A stretch of 64,000 bases of DNA, from positions 155,142 to 219,141 of the forward strand of contig JAJYFL010000004.1 of NCBI GenBank assembly GCA_021790935.1. Reading direction: 5' to 3'. The notes beneath the pieces are model-generated. The model saw only the letters and a program-made list of their open reading frames with translations. It was not told where the DNA came from and searched no databases. This document shows, in pieces, positions 34,755 through 43,410 of this stretch; the first letter of the stretch is position 1; the number at the start of each line of letters is the position of its first letter. This DNA comes from a bacterium (lineage in GTDB: Bacteria; Vulcanimicrobiota; Vulcanimicrobiia; Vulcanimicrobiales; Vulcanimicrobiaceae). The position numbers and the translations under genes are program-made.

Positions 34755-36139
34755 TTCGTCACCATCGCAAGGGCGCTCGTCAACAGATGTGGATTGACGC
34801 CGATCGCTACGAGCGCGGCCAGCAGAGGCGCCATCGCAAGCCCTTCGAGCAGCGTCAAGTCCCGGCGTACCGGGAGATCCGCGACCTGCGGTCCGTTTAT
34901 CGCGCCTTGCAGTAGCCGCAGCATGTAGGCTGCTGCGACGACGATCGCAACGAGCGCGACGAGCGCCGGCCAGATGTTGCCCGCCTGGACGACGCCCGTG
35001 AGGATCACGATCTCGCCGGCGAAACCGGCGAGGCCGGGCAGCCCGAGCGCAGCCAAGGCCGCGATCGTAAAGGCTCCGGCGAGACGCGGGTTGGCTTTAC
35101 CCAAGCCGCCGAGACGCGCGAGCGAGCGCGACTCTTCGCGTTCCTCGACGTAGCCGATCACGAGAAAGAGCGCCGCACTGAAGAGCCCGTGCGCGATGAT
35201 GTAGACCAGCGCACCTTGCAGCGCGATCGCATTGAAGCTGAAGATCGCGATGAGGATCAAGCCTAAGTGCGAGAGCGACGAGTAGGCCACGATGCGTTTC
35301 GCGTCGGTCTGCGCGAGCGCGGCGAAGGCGCCGTAGAGCAGCGAGATCGAGCCCAAGACGATGAAGAACGCCGACGCGTCGTGCATGCTCGCGCTCGCGA
35401 ACGGCAACGCAATCGCGATGAAGCCGTAGAGGCCGGCCTTCGACTGGACGGCACTGACGACCGCAACCATCGGCGACGGCGTGTCGGCGTAGGTTGCCGG
35501 CATCCACGTGTGCAGCGGCCAGACCGGCGTCTTCACCAAGAAAGCGAAGGCGAACCCGGCGAAGATCCACGGTGCCCACGTACCGGCGAGCGGATGCGCG
35601 GCCTGCCCGATAACGTCGGTCGACCCATAGGCCATCCCGAAAGCCGCCGTGGCGAGCAAGAGCGCCAGGCCCCCCGCGAAGTTGTAGATGAGGTAACGCC
35701 AGGCCGTATCGCGGCGTTCGCCCCAGCCGGCGAGCGCGAAGAAGACCGGCAACAGCATGAGATCCCAGAAGAGTGCGAACGCGAGCAGGTCTTTGGCCGT
35801 GAATACCCCCATCATCGCGCCCTCGAGCAACAGCAGCAGCGCGATGAAGTTACGCGTACGCGGAACGTTGCAGGCGAGAACCGCGCAGAACGTGCACAGG
35901 GCCAGCAGCAGCACGATCCAGAACGATATGCCGTCCGTGTTGAAATGAAACGCCGCCGTGAAGGGCCGCGAGAGCCAGCGAACCGTGAAGTCCCCGCCGC
36001 CTCGCGCAAAGATCGCTTCGAAAAAGGTCACGGCCGCGACGGCGCACCCTACCACCTTGGAGAGCACCTTGTCGCCGGACGGCGCGAGGAAGAGCAGCGA
36101 TCCTGCAACGATCGGCAGTACGATGAGTAGGATCGTCAT
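34751..36139 (-). CDS. nuoM: NADH-quinone oxidoreductase subunit M
   Basis: This 462-aa antiporter-like subunit has about 13-14 helices. Recognisable segments are FWDLMLLPVFFALAGWG (the E/D on helix 5), LHTWMPATYADTPSPM, and KRIVAYSSLSHLGLILIAIF with the proton-channel Lys/His. It is at the short end for NuoM. It starts 4 bp inside the nuoL region boundary (adjacent) and overlaps nuoN by 4 bp. Confidence 0.95.
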   Translation of the reverse strand: MTILLIVLPIVAGSLLFLAPSGDKVLSKVVGCAVAAVTFFEAIFARGGGDFTVRWLSRPFTAAFHFNTDGISFWIVLLLALCTFCAVLACNVPRTRNFIALLLLLEGAMMGVFTAKDLLAFALFWDLMLLPVFFALAGWGERRDTAWRYLIYNFAGGLALLLATAAFGMAYGSTDVIGQAAHPLAGTWAPWIFAGFAFAFLVKTPVWPLHTWMPATYADTPSPMVAVVSAVQSKAGLYGFIAIALPFASASMHDASAFFIVLGSISLLYGAFAALAQTDAKRIVAYSSLSHLGLILIAIFSFNAIALQGALVYIIAHGLFSAALFLVIGYVEEREESRSLARLGGLGKANPRLAGAFTIAALAALGLPGLAGFAGEIVILTGVVQAGNIWPALVALVAIVVAAAYMLRLLQGAINGPQVADLPVRRDLTLLEGLAMAPLLAALVAIGVNPHLLTSALAMVTK

Positions 36140-38089
36140 TTAACGCACGCCTCCAGCAAGCGCATAGTACGCGATGAAGCAGGCGGCACCGAAAACGACG
36201 ATCAGCACGTACGCACGCACCAGGCCGGTTTGGGCACTCCGCACGAGCGCTCCCAACCATTGGCTGGAGACCGCCGTCTCCTGTACCGCACCGTCGATGA
36301 CGCGCGGGTCGAAGAAGCGGCCGAATATCTCGCCCAGCAGCTGAGCCGGCCGCACGAACAACCATTCGATGGCGTCGTCGAAGTAGAACAGATGCACCAA
36401 CGGCGCCGGCATACGCGCGGACTCGCGCGCCAGCCGCGCCGGCGCGTTCGCGAGGGCCTCCTTTGTAGCGTAGCGCAGGTACGCGATGCCGATACCACAG
36501 AGTACGACGACGAGCGCGATGACCGTCGTCAGCCCCTCGCCGATCGCCGGCCGCGGCAGGCTTTCGGGGGGGAAGGTCTGCGCGAAGAAGCGCGACCAGG
36601 GCGATGCACCTCCGCCGATCAGCACGTACCCCGCGATCGTCGCAAAGACCGCCAGAATGCCCACCGGGACCGCCATGAGCCAGCCCGGCGCGTGCGCGGG
36701 CCGACCGCCTGGGCCCGCGTGGCCGGCGCCCGGCGCCGAGGTGGCAACGGTGCCGCGGTACTCGCCCAAGAACGTCACGAAGAAGAGCCGGAACATATAG
36801 TAGGCCGTGATTCCGGCGGTGAGAATCCCGACTGCATAGAGCCACGGATGGCCGTGCTGCAGCATACCGTAGATCACGGCGTCCTTACTGAAAAACCCCG
36901 AGAAACCGGGAATGCCGCTGATCGCCAGCACGCCGGCCAGCATGCACCAAAATGCGAACGGCAGCTTCTTCATCAATCCACCCATGCGGCGCACGTCCTG
37001 TTCGTCGCCGAGCTCGTGGATGATGATGCCCGAACCCAAGAAAAGCAGCGCTTTGAAAAAGGCATGCGTAAAGAAATGCGCGACGCCGGCTGCATACGCA
37101 CCGGCGCCCACGCCCATGATCATGTACCCGATCTGCGACATCGTCGAATACGCGAGGATTCGCTTGATGTCCCATTGAGCGATCCCGAGAATCGCACCGA
37201 CGAGCGCCGTCAGGCCGCCGATCGTGCCGACCAGCATCTGCGCGTCGGGCGAAGCGTTCCACAGCGGCCAGCAACGCGCCACGAGGTAGACGCCCGCCGT
37301 GACCATCGTGGCGGCGTGGATGAGCGCGGAGACCGGCGTCGGACCCTCCATCGCATCGGGCAGCCACGTGTGCAGCGGGATCTGCGCCGACTTCGCGGCC
37401 GCGCCCACGAACAGACACAGGCAGACCAAGAACAGCAGGCTGCCCAGCCGGTCGACGTGCGCGAAGACGTCGCCGAACGAGATCGACCCGATCCTCGAAA
37501 ACATGATGAAGATCGCAAACATGATCGCAACGTCGCCGACGACGTTGATGACGAAAGCCTTGCGCGCCGCCGCAACCGCCGACGGTTTATGGAACCAAAA
37601 ACCGATCAGGAAGTACGACGCCAGGCCGACCAGGCCCCAACCCACCAGCAAACCGACGAAATTATCCGAGAGCACCAGCGTGAGCATGGCGAAGACGAAA
37701 AAGTTCATGTAGGCGAAGAAGCGCGCAATCGCGCGGTCGGTATACATGTAGCCGATCGAGTAGACGTGTATCAGGAAGCCGACGCCCGTGATGATCAGCA
37801 CCCACAGCAGCGAGAGCGGGTCGAGCAGCAGCCCGAAATTCCATCCGGGCATCCACGAGAAGAGGTGCGCGTGCGCGCCCAGCGCCCCACCGGCGCTCTG
37901 CGTCGCCGCTCCCCACGAGAGCAACGTCGCGACGAACGACGCGCCGATCGTCGCGCTGCCAAGCGCGCCTGCCGTACGTTTCAGCTGCGGCCCAAACGCC
38001 CAGCACGCAACCGCGCCCAGCAGCGGGAGCAGCCAAATGACGTACAGCAACGGATAGTAACCGTCAACCCCCATGCCGTGATGCATCAC
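36140..38089 (-). CDS. nuoL: NADH-quinone oxidoreductase subunit L
   Basis: At 649 aa this is the largest membrane subunit of complex I, the distal antiporter-like pump with the lateral C-terminal helix. Family marks: LHTWLPDAMEGPTPVSALIH, KRILAYSTMSQIGYMIMGVG, and GIPGFSGFFSKDAVIYGML. It starts at one of two adjacent ATGs at 38089 or 38086. It is the only nuo gene not tightly coupled to the one before it; a 490-bp repeat-rich gap separates it from nuoK. Confidence 0.95.
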   Translation of the reverse strand: MMHHGMGVDGYYPLLYVIWLLPLLGAVACWAFGPQLKRTAGALGSATIGASFVATLLSWGAATQSAGGALGAHAHLFSWMPGWNFGLLLDPLSLLWVLIITGVGFLIHVYSIGYMYTDRAIARFFAYMNFFVFAMLTLVLSDNFVGLLVGWGLVGLASYFLIGFWFHKPSAVAAARKAFVINVVGDVAIMFAIFIMFSRIGSISFGDVFAHVDRLGSLLFLVCLCLFVGAAAKSAQIPLHTWLPDAMEGPTPVSALIHAATMVTAGVYLVARCWPLWNASPDAQMLVGTIGGLTALVGAILGIAQWDIKRILAYSTMSQIGYMIMGVGAGAYAAGVAHFFTHAFFKALLFLGSGIIIHELGDEQDVRRMGGLMKKLPFAFWCMLAGVLAISGIPGFSGFFSKDAVIYGMLQHGHPWLYAVGILTAGITAYYMFRLFFVTFLGEYRGTVATSAPGAGHAGPGGRPAHAPGWLMAVPVGILAVFATIAGYVLIGGGASPWSRFFAQTFPPESLPRPAIGEGLTTVIALVVVLCGIGIAYLRYATKEALANAPARLARESARMPAPLVHLFYFDDAIEWLFVRPAQLLGEIFGRFFDPRVIDGAVQETAVSSQWLGALVRSAQTGLVRAYVLIVVFGAACFIAYYALAGGVR

Positions 38090-38137
38090 GCGAGCAAACT
38101 CCCTCTACGCACGCCAGTCTCCAGTAAAACCCTGGTG

Positions 38138-38289
38138 AGAATGGCGCATCCGCGCTGCGCGCTGCGCGCCCCCCGTCGGCAAAGCCGCCGGGGCCCCCGG
38201 CCTTCGGCCCTGATCAGAATGGCGCATCCGCGCTGCGCGCTGCGCGCCCCCCGTCGGCAAAGCCGCCGGGGCCCCCGGCCTTCGGCCCT
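38138..38289. repeat. two identical 74-bp direct repeats in the nuoK-nuoL gap
   Basis: Copy 1 (38138-38211) and copy 2 (38216-38289) are identical over 74 bp and separated by GATC. The unit is extremely GC-rich and holds internal complementary blocks (such as GGCCTTCGGCC and GCCGCCGGGGCC-type runs), so each copy can fold. Identity of the copies suggests a recent duplication or conversion. It resembles a REP-like dispersed element; no other copy was seen in this window. Confidence 0.85.
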
Positions 38290-38336
38290 CGCGCACTTTC
38301 ATCCGCTTCCACGTGGCGCTCAAGTGCCATGGGTTA

Positions 38337-38375
38337 CTCATCTCTCATCTCTCATTTCTCATCTCTCATCTCTCG
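38337..38375. repeat. heptanucleotide TCATCTC microsatellite
   Basis: Five consecutive units of TCATCTC (one reads TCATTTC) follow the 74-bp repeats in the nuoK-nuoL gap. The tract is pyrimidine-rich on the plus strand, so purine-rich on the nuo coding strand. It could vary in length by slippage. Confidence 0.75.
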
Positions 38376-38424
38376 CAATTCTCTCGCTTTGATGGTAGGC
38401 CGCGTTCCGCACCTCGCCGCGGGG

Positions 38425-38564
38425 CGTTGGCCGGCATACGTTCCTCGCGGGGGCTCTGAGAATCGCGCGGAGGCAGGATGCCGGGAGCGCGATTTCAGGC
38501 AGTAGCGTTTTCGCAAGGATGCGAAAACGCGGGCGTCCCCGCGAGGAACGTATGCCGGCCAACG
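38425..38564. repeat. MITE-like palindromic element with 28-bp perfect terminal inverted repeats
   Basis: The 28-bp arms 38425-38452 and 38537-38564 are exact reverse complements. Inside are an 11-bp perfect hairpin (GCGTTTTCGCA at 38505-38515 with its complement at 38520-38530) and an 8-bp inverted pair (AATCGCGC at 38461, GCGCGATT at 38487). No open frame. The 140-bp size and nested palindromes suit a non-autonomous mobile element, or an RNA structure between nuoK and nuoL. No target duplication was visible. Confidence 0.75.
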
Positions 38565-38579
38565 GCCCGAGACTCCGAG

Positions 38580-38900
38580 CTACCCCTTCATCAAAGCCAC
38601 CTCATCCACATCGACGTTTCGCGCCGTTCGGAAGACTGCGACCACGATAGCGAGCCCAATGGCCGCCTCGGCGGCGGCCACGGTGATGACCAAAAACGCA
38701 AAGATATGTCCGGCGTCGTTCATCCAAGCACGCGCGAACGCCAGGAAGAGCAGGTTCGCCGCATTCCACATCAGTTCGATGCTCATCAGCATGACGAGCG
38801 GGTTGCGCCGCAGCATGACACCGGCCACGCCGATGAAAAAGATCACCGCGGAGAGCCCGACGTAATTCGCAAGAGCGACGGGCAGGAGCGTTTGCGTCAT
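38580..38900 (-). CDS. nuoK: NADH-quinone oxidoreductase subunit K
   Basis: This 106-aa, three-helix subunit links the Q-module to the antiporter-like pumps. The two buried glutamates are in LMSIELMWNAANLLFL and ITVAAAEAAIGLAIVV. Normal length. Its start overlaps the nuoJ stop by 4 bp, while its 3' side faces the repeat-rich gap. Confidence 0.96.
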   Translation of the reverse strand: MTQTLLPVALANYVGLSAVIFFIGVAGVMLRRNPLVMLMSIELMWNAANLLFLAFARAWMNDAGHIFAFLVITVAAAEAAIGLAIVVAVFRTARNVDVDEVALMKG

Positions 38901-39505
38901 TGCCTCTCACCTCCGCGTAACGCCGCTTCGCGCATCTCCCGCTCGGCGCGGCGCGCGCGCTTGCGCGACGGCACGTATGGCACGGCTTCGCCTGCCAGCA
39001 GCACCACCCCAACGACGGCGACCATTAAAATGAACGCCGTGATCTCGAACGGCAGCAGGTTCGTCGTGAAGAGCGCCCGGCCGAAATCGGCGACCGAGCC
39101 GAAGACGCCCGGCGCGCCGACCGGGCCGGCCGGCGCCGCCGCCGCGATCGGTACGGGATGCGCGGGCACGCCGCGCGAGACGCCGTACACGAGCAGGCCC
39201 AGCGCGATCAGCGCCAGTATCGCCGCCGGCACCGCGGCCTTCGGCATGCGGTTCGGACCCATCGAGAAGGGCGCCACGCCGCTGCTGAGCAACGCGATCA
39301 CGAACAGAAAGAGGACCAAAATCGCGCCGCTATACACGATGATCTGCACGACGGCCAAGAACTCCGCCGAGAGCGAGAGATACAGGATGGCAAGAGCGGC
39401 AAAGTGCAGCAGCAAGCCGACCACGCTGTGAACGGGCTTCTTGGCGGCGACCACCCAGACGGCGCTGCCGATCAATACGATCGCGAGTCCCCAGAAGAGG
39501 ATCAT
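38897..39505 (-). CDS. nuoJ: NADH-quinone oxidoreductase subunit J
   Basis: The 202-aa membrane subunit has five helices. The conserved segment VVQIIVYSGAILVLFLFVIA is the helix-3 pi-bulge region that couples quinone reduction to proton movement. The Arg/Ala/Glu-rich C-terminal tail is cytosolic. It overlaps nuoI and nuoK by 4 bp each. Confidence 0.95.
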   Translation of the reverse strand: MILFWGLAIVLIGSAVWVVAAKKPVHSVVGLLLHFAALAILYLSLSAEFLAVVQIIVYSGAILVLFLFVIALLSSGVAPFSMGPNRMPKAAVPAAILALIALGLLVYGVSRGVPAHPVPIAAAAPAGPVGAPGVFGSVADFGRALFTTNLLPFEITAFILMVAVVGVVLLAGEAVPYVPSRKRARRAEREMREAALRGGERQ

Positions 39506-40107
39506 CCGGCGAGTCCTTTCCGCTGCGTCTTGAGAATCTCACCGCGCTTCGTCGCGGAGTAGCCCGTTGCGATATCCATCGTCGACTTGATGTCGGCAAC
39601 GCGTCCGAGGTCCTCCGGAATCCCGCCCGGACGCTCGTCCGGCGGCCGGCCGAGGCCGGCCTCGGGCGGCACCAGTAGCCGGTCCTTCGCATAGATGAAC
39701 GCGCCACGGCGATAGTCGGCCATCTCGAAGCGCGGGGTCAGCACGATGGCGTCGGTCGGGCACGCCTCCTCGCACATCCCGCAGAAGATGCAGCGCAGCT
39801 CGTCGATCTCGTAGCGCGCAGCGTACCGCTCGCCCGGCGAGCGGCGATCGGCCGGCGCGTTCTCCGCGCCGACGACCGTGATGGCGTTGGCCGGGCAAGC
39901 GCTCGAACAGAGCTCGCAGCCGATGCAGCGTTCCTTGCCGTCTCCGTAGCGCCGCAATTCGTGTAGGCCATGGAAGCGCGGCGCGTGCTGTTTCTTCACC
40001 GACGGGTACTGGATCGTCGGTTTCTTGCGGAACATGAACGAAAAGGTGACCGCAAGTCCCTTAGCGAGCGCGATGACGTTGAACAAGCGTTTGCGTGATG
40101 GTGCCAT
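39502..40107 (-). CDS. nuoI: NADH-quinone oxidoreductase subunit I
   Basis: This 201-aa peripheral subunit carries two ferredoxin-type 4Fe-4S clusters (N6a, N6b) that pass electrons to NuoB. Both motifs are complete: CIGCELCSSACPANAI (about residue 61) and CIFCGMCEEACPTDAI (about 101). The start is 4 nt downstream of the nuoH stop. The C-terminal tail beyond the second cluster is Pro/Gly-rich. Confidence 0.96.
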   Translation of the reverse strand: MAPSRKRLFNVIALAKGLAVTFSFMFRKKPTIQYPSVKKQHAPRFHGLHELRRYGDGKERCIGCELCSSACPANAITVVGAENAPADRRSPGERYAARYEIDELRCIFCGMCEEACPTDAIVLTPRFEMADYRRGAFIYAKDRLLVPPEAGLGRPPDERPGGIPEDLGRVADIKSTMDIATGYSATKRGEILKTQRKGLAG

Positions 40108-40111
40108 CTGC

Positions 40112-41092
40112 CTATCCTGTAAACGCGACGACGATCGCCGTCACCACGAGATTGAGCATCGCGATCGGGAGCAAGACCTTCCAGCCGAACGCCATCAAAC
40201 GGTCGTAACGGATCCGCGGGAAGGTCGAGCGCAGCCACACGTACACGAACATGAAGAGCGCGACCTTCGCCACGAACCACGCTACGCCCGGGATTATCGA
40301 TAGGCCCGCGACCGGGCTCCATCCGCCTAAGAAGAGCAGCGTCGCGATGCACGAGACGGTCAGCATGTTGATGTACTCGGCGATGAAGAATAGACCGAAC
40401 CGCAGCCCCGAGTACTCGGTATTGAAGCCGCCGACCAGTTCGGCGTCCGCTTCGACCAAATCGAACGGCGCGCGGTTGGTCTCGGCCACGGCCGTGATGA
40501 GATAGACCGCGAAGCCCACGAACTGCGGGATGACGAACCAGAGGCGGTGCTGCGCGTCGACGATGCCGGCAAGCGACGTGGTGCCCGCCAGAATCAGCAC
40601 GCCGATCAGCGACATCGACATCGAGAGCTCGTAGCTGATCATCTGCGCGGTCGCGCGCACGCTTCCCAGCAGCGGGTACTTCGAGCCGGAGGCCCACCCG
40701 CCGAGCGAGATGCCGTAGACGCCGATCGACGTGAGCGCGAGAACGAACAGGATACCCGCGTTCACGTTGCCGATGGCCCACAGGTTGCCGGGGGCAGGCT
40801 CCGAGAACGGAATCACGGCGTACACCGAGAAGGCCGTCACGAGCGAGATGAACGGCGCCAAACGATAGATCAACGGATCCGCCGTGTTTGGCGTCAGATC
40901 TTCCTTCATGATGAGTTTGACCGCATCGACGGCCGGCTGCAACAGGCCCCACGGCCCCACGCGATTGGGTCCCGGACGCATCTGCATCCAGCCCATAACC
41001 TTCCGCTCGGCGAGCATCGCATAGGCGAAGCTCGTGATCACGACCAGCAAAAGCACGGCGGACTTGATCAGCACGATCAGCCACGGGTTCAT
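40112..41092 (-). CDS. nuoH: NADH-quinone oxidoreductase subunit H
   Basis: The 326-aa, eight-helix subunit forms most of the quinone-entry chamber. Diagnostic segments: AERKVMGWMQMRPGPNRVGP and GLLQPAVDAVKLIMKED, then AETNRAPFDLVEADAELVGG and WLRSTFPRIRYDRLM. All conserved charged residues of these loops are present. ATGA overlap with nuoG. Confidence 0.97.
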   Translation of the reverse strand: MNPWLIVLIKSAVLLLVVITSFAYAMLAERKVMGWMQMRPGPNRVGPWGLLQPAVDAVKLIMKEDLTPNTADPLIYRLAPFISLVTAFSVYAVIPFSEPAPGNLWAIGNVNAGILFVLALTSIGVYGISLGGWASGSKYPLLGSVRATAQMISYELSMSMSLIGVLILAGTTSLAGIVDAQHRLWFVIPQFVGFAVYLITAVAETNRAPFDLVEADAELVGGFNTEYSGLRFGLFFIAEYINMLTVSCIATLLFLGGWSPVAGLSIIPGVAWFVAKVALFMFVYVWLRSTFPRIRYDRLMAFGWKVLLPIAMLNLVVTAIVVAFTG

Positions 41093-43410
41093 CGGGCCGC
41101 CTCCGCCGCGTTACGGCGCACGTTCGTCAATTTTACGAGCGCGCGCTCACCGAGCGCGTTCGCCGGATCGTCCGGCAAGCCGCCCACCAATGCCGCTACG
41201 CCCTGCGGCAATCCCGCCCGCACCTCCACCAACACGTCGACCACCCCCTGAGCCTGTCGAACGGTGCCCCACGCGGTTATGTCGACGTAGTCGCCGGTAG
41301 CGAGACCGAACCGGGCGGCGTCATCGGGCGCGATCGCGACCTGCGGCAGCGGGCGCAGATCGGCGAGCCGCGCGTCATGCGCGATGGTTCCACCGCCGGC
41401 GAAGATGCGTGACTCCACGACGAGGCGCAAGGCATCGCCGTCACCCTCCGGCGCACTCCCGCCGCGCGCTTCCGGCTGTTCGAAGCGTGCGTCGCCGAAA
41501 GCAAAGCCCTCCGGCGCGCGCGCCAAATGCGAGATGACGGCCGTCTCCAACTCATCCTGCGCGGGCAAAGCGACGTGCAGCGCCTGCGCGAGCCCGATCA
41601 GCATCTCGAAATCCGAGAGCGCGCCCTCGGGCGCGTCGAGACCTTCAGCCGCATTGACCGGCAATGCGTCGCCGGCCACATTCGTCGTGGTGCCGTTCTT
41701 CTCGAACGCACCGCGGGCCGGCAAAACGAGCGTCGCGAGTTTCGCCGTCTGCGTCATGAAGAGCTCGCTCACCACGACGAACGGCGTCTTTTCGAGCGCT
41801 TCGCGCACGCCCGGTCCGTCGGGGAAATGCAGCGCCGGATTCGCTCCGAGTATCGAAAGGACGCGCATCTTCCCGGCGCGCGCATCCTCGAGCATCGCCG
41901 CAAAGCCGTGCCCCGCGCCGCCTGCGGGCGCCGCGTAACCGGGACCAAACGACGGGTGCATCCCCATCGCTTCCGCGCCGCGCGCGTTGGCCTGCTCTCC
42001 GGTGATGTAGGCGGCAAGATCGATGCCGGCAGGCAACCGGGCCGCGAGATCGCGCCCCAGCGCGAGGTCGACGCCGTCCCAGATGACGGCGACGCGTTTT
42101 GCGCCGGGCGGCAGCTGCTCGACGGCTTCGCCAACGGTGGCGACGTCGGCGCACGAGCCCGAGATCGGCGGGCGGCTCTGCACGGGTGCGACGCGAATCA
42201 GCTGGGCACCGCGGCGCATCGCCTTTCGCACGCGCAGTTCTAAGATCGGTGCGCGTTCCGCCGGCGACTCGCCGATCTCGAGAATCGCCTCCGCACGGTC
42301 GATATCGGCTAAGCGCCCACCGCCCTTGCCCGGTGTCGCCTGGCGCTGCCGCCCGGCCCGCCAGTCGAGATTGCGAACGCCGGCGCTTCGAAAGACGTGC
42401 TGCAGCAGATAGGCCTCTTCGTTGGTGAGCCGGCCACCGCCCAATGCCCCAACGCTTCCGGGATCGGCGGCAACCGCATCGGCGATCGCCCGCGCCCAGA
42501 GCGCGAGCGCGTCGTCCCAGCCGATCTGCACGAACTCACCATCGCGCTTGTAGAGCGGCTGCGTGAGGCGGTGGAGATCGTCGTAGAAACCGATGTTGTA
42601 ACGGCCGCGATCGCAGAGCCAGCCGTCGGAGATCGGGTCGTCTTCGACCAGCATCGTCCGCCGCACGCCGCCTAGGCGCGTGTCGAGGAACGCTCCGCAT
42701 CCGACGGCGCATTGCGTGCAGGTCGTGCGCGTACGGCGCAGATCCCACGGACGCGATTTGAAACGGTACGTCTTCGAGGTCAGCGCTCCGACGGGGCAGA
42801 GCTCGGTGACGTTCCCGGTATAGTTGTGGCGGTACGCGTCGCCGGTCGCCGTCGCGACGATATTATGTACGCCGCGATCCTTCAGCACCAGCTGCCGCTC
42901 GCCCACGATGAGATCGTCGAAGCGCACGCAGCGCTGGCAGACGACGCAGCGCTCCTCGTCGAGAACGATCGTGGGCCCTAAGTCTTCGGCTTTGGGCTTG
43001 CCGATCTTCGCATCCGCGCTGCGCGAGAATCCCCGGCCGTAAGCCAGCGAGAAATCCTGGAGATCGCACTCGCCACCCTTGTCGCAGATCGGACAGTCGA
43101 GCGGATGGTTCACGAGATAGAGCTCCAGCACCGCGCGCCGCCCGTCGGCGGCTTTCTCGCTCTGCGTGTGCACGACCATGCCGTCGGTTACCACCGTATT
43201 GCAGCCGATCTGCAGCTTCGGCATCCCTTCGATCTCGACCAAGCAGATGCGACAGAGGCCGGCCGGGCCCATCTTTGGGTGATAGCAGTATACCGGAATC
43301 TCTCGCTGGATCCGTTTGGCAGCTTCGACGACCAGCGTCCCCTTGGGAACGCCGAAGGTCACGCCGTCGATCGTAACGCTGACCATATCGACGGTCGGGT
43401 TGTCGGGCAT
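41089..43410 (-). CDS. nuoG: NADH-quinone oxidoreductase subunit G
   Basis: This 773-aa iron-sulfur subunit is the NADH-module scaffold. In order: a 2Fe-2S ferredoxin domain (YCYHPKMGPAGLCRIC, about residue 40-55), the His/Cys cluster motif HPLDCPICDKGGECDLQD, the 4Fe-4S motif RCVVCQRCVRF, and a molybdopterin-oxidoreductase-like domain opening with CTQCAVGCGAF. The long C-terminal region keeps the fold but binds no molybdenum cofactor in complex I. Its start abuts the nuoF stop (1-bp overlap). Confidence 0.95.
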   Translation of the reverse strand: MPDNPTVDMVSVTIDGVTFGVPKGTLVVEAAKRIQREIPVYCYHPKMGPAGLCRICLVEIEGMPKLQIGCNTVVTDGMVVHTQSEKAADGRRAVLELYLVNHPLDCPICDKGGECDLQDFSLAYGRGFSRSADAKIGKPKAEDLGPTIVLDEERCVVCQRCVRFDDLIVGERQLVLKDRGVHNIVATATGDAYRHNYTGNVTELCPVGALTSKTYRFKSRPWDLRRTRTTCTQCAVGCGAFLDTRLGGVRRTMLVEDDPISDGWLCDRGRYNIGFYDDLHRLTQPLYKRDGEFVQIGWDDALALWARAIADAVAADPGSVGALGGGRLTNEEAYLLQHVFRSAGVRNLDWRAGRQRQATPGKGGGRLADIDRAEAILEIGESPAERAPILELRVRKAMRRGAQLIRVAPVQSRPPISGSCADVATVGEAVEQLPPGAKRVAVIWDGVDLALGRDLAARLPAGIDLAAYITGEQANARGAEAMGMHPSFGPGYAAPAGGAGHGFAAMLEDARAGKMRVLSILGANPALHFPDGPGVREALEKTPFVVVSELFMTQTAKLATLVLPARGAFEKNGTTTNVAGDALPVNAAEGLDAPEGALSDFEMLIGLAQALHVALPAQDELETAVISHLARAPEGFAFGDARFEQPEARGGSAPEGDGDALRLVVESRIFAGGGTIAHDARLADLRPLPQVAIAPDDAARFGLATGDYVDITAWGTVRQAQGVVDVLVEVRAGLPQGVAALVGGLPDDPANALGERALVKLTNVRRNAAEAAR

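Noticed and set aside
38138-38290. A CRISPR array in the nuoK-nuoL gap
   Set aside because: Only two repeats of 74 bp with a 4-bp spacer, no unique spacers and no cas genes.
36230-38392. A 720-codon open frame on the plus strand opposite nuoL
   Set aside because: Antisense of nuoL in GC-rich DNA; the product is dominated by Arg, Asp, Glu and Gln without folds, while nuoL is clear.
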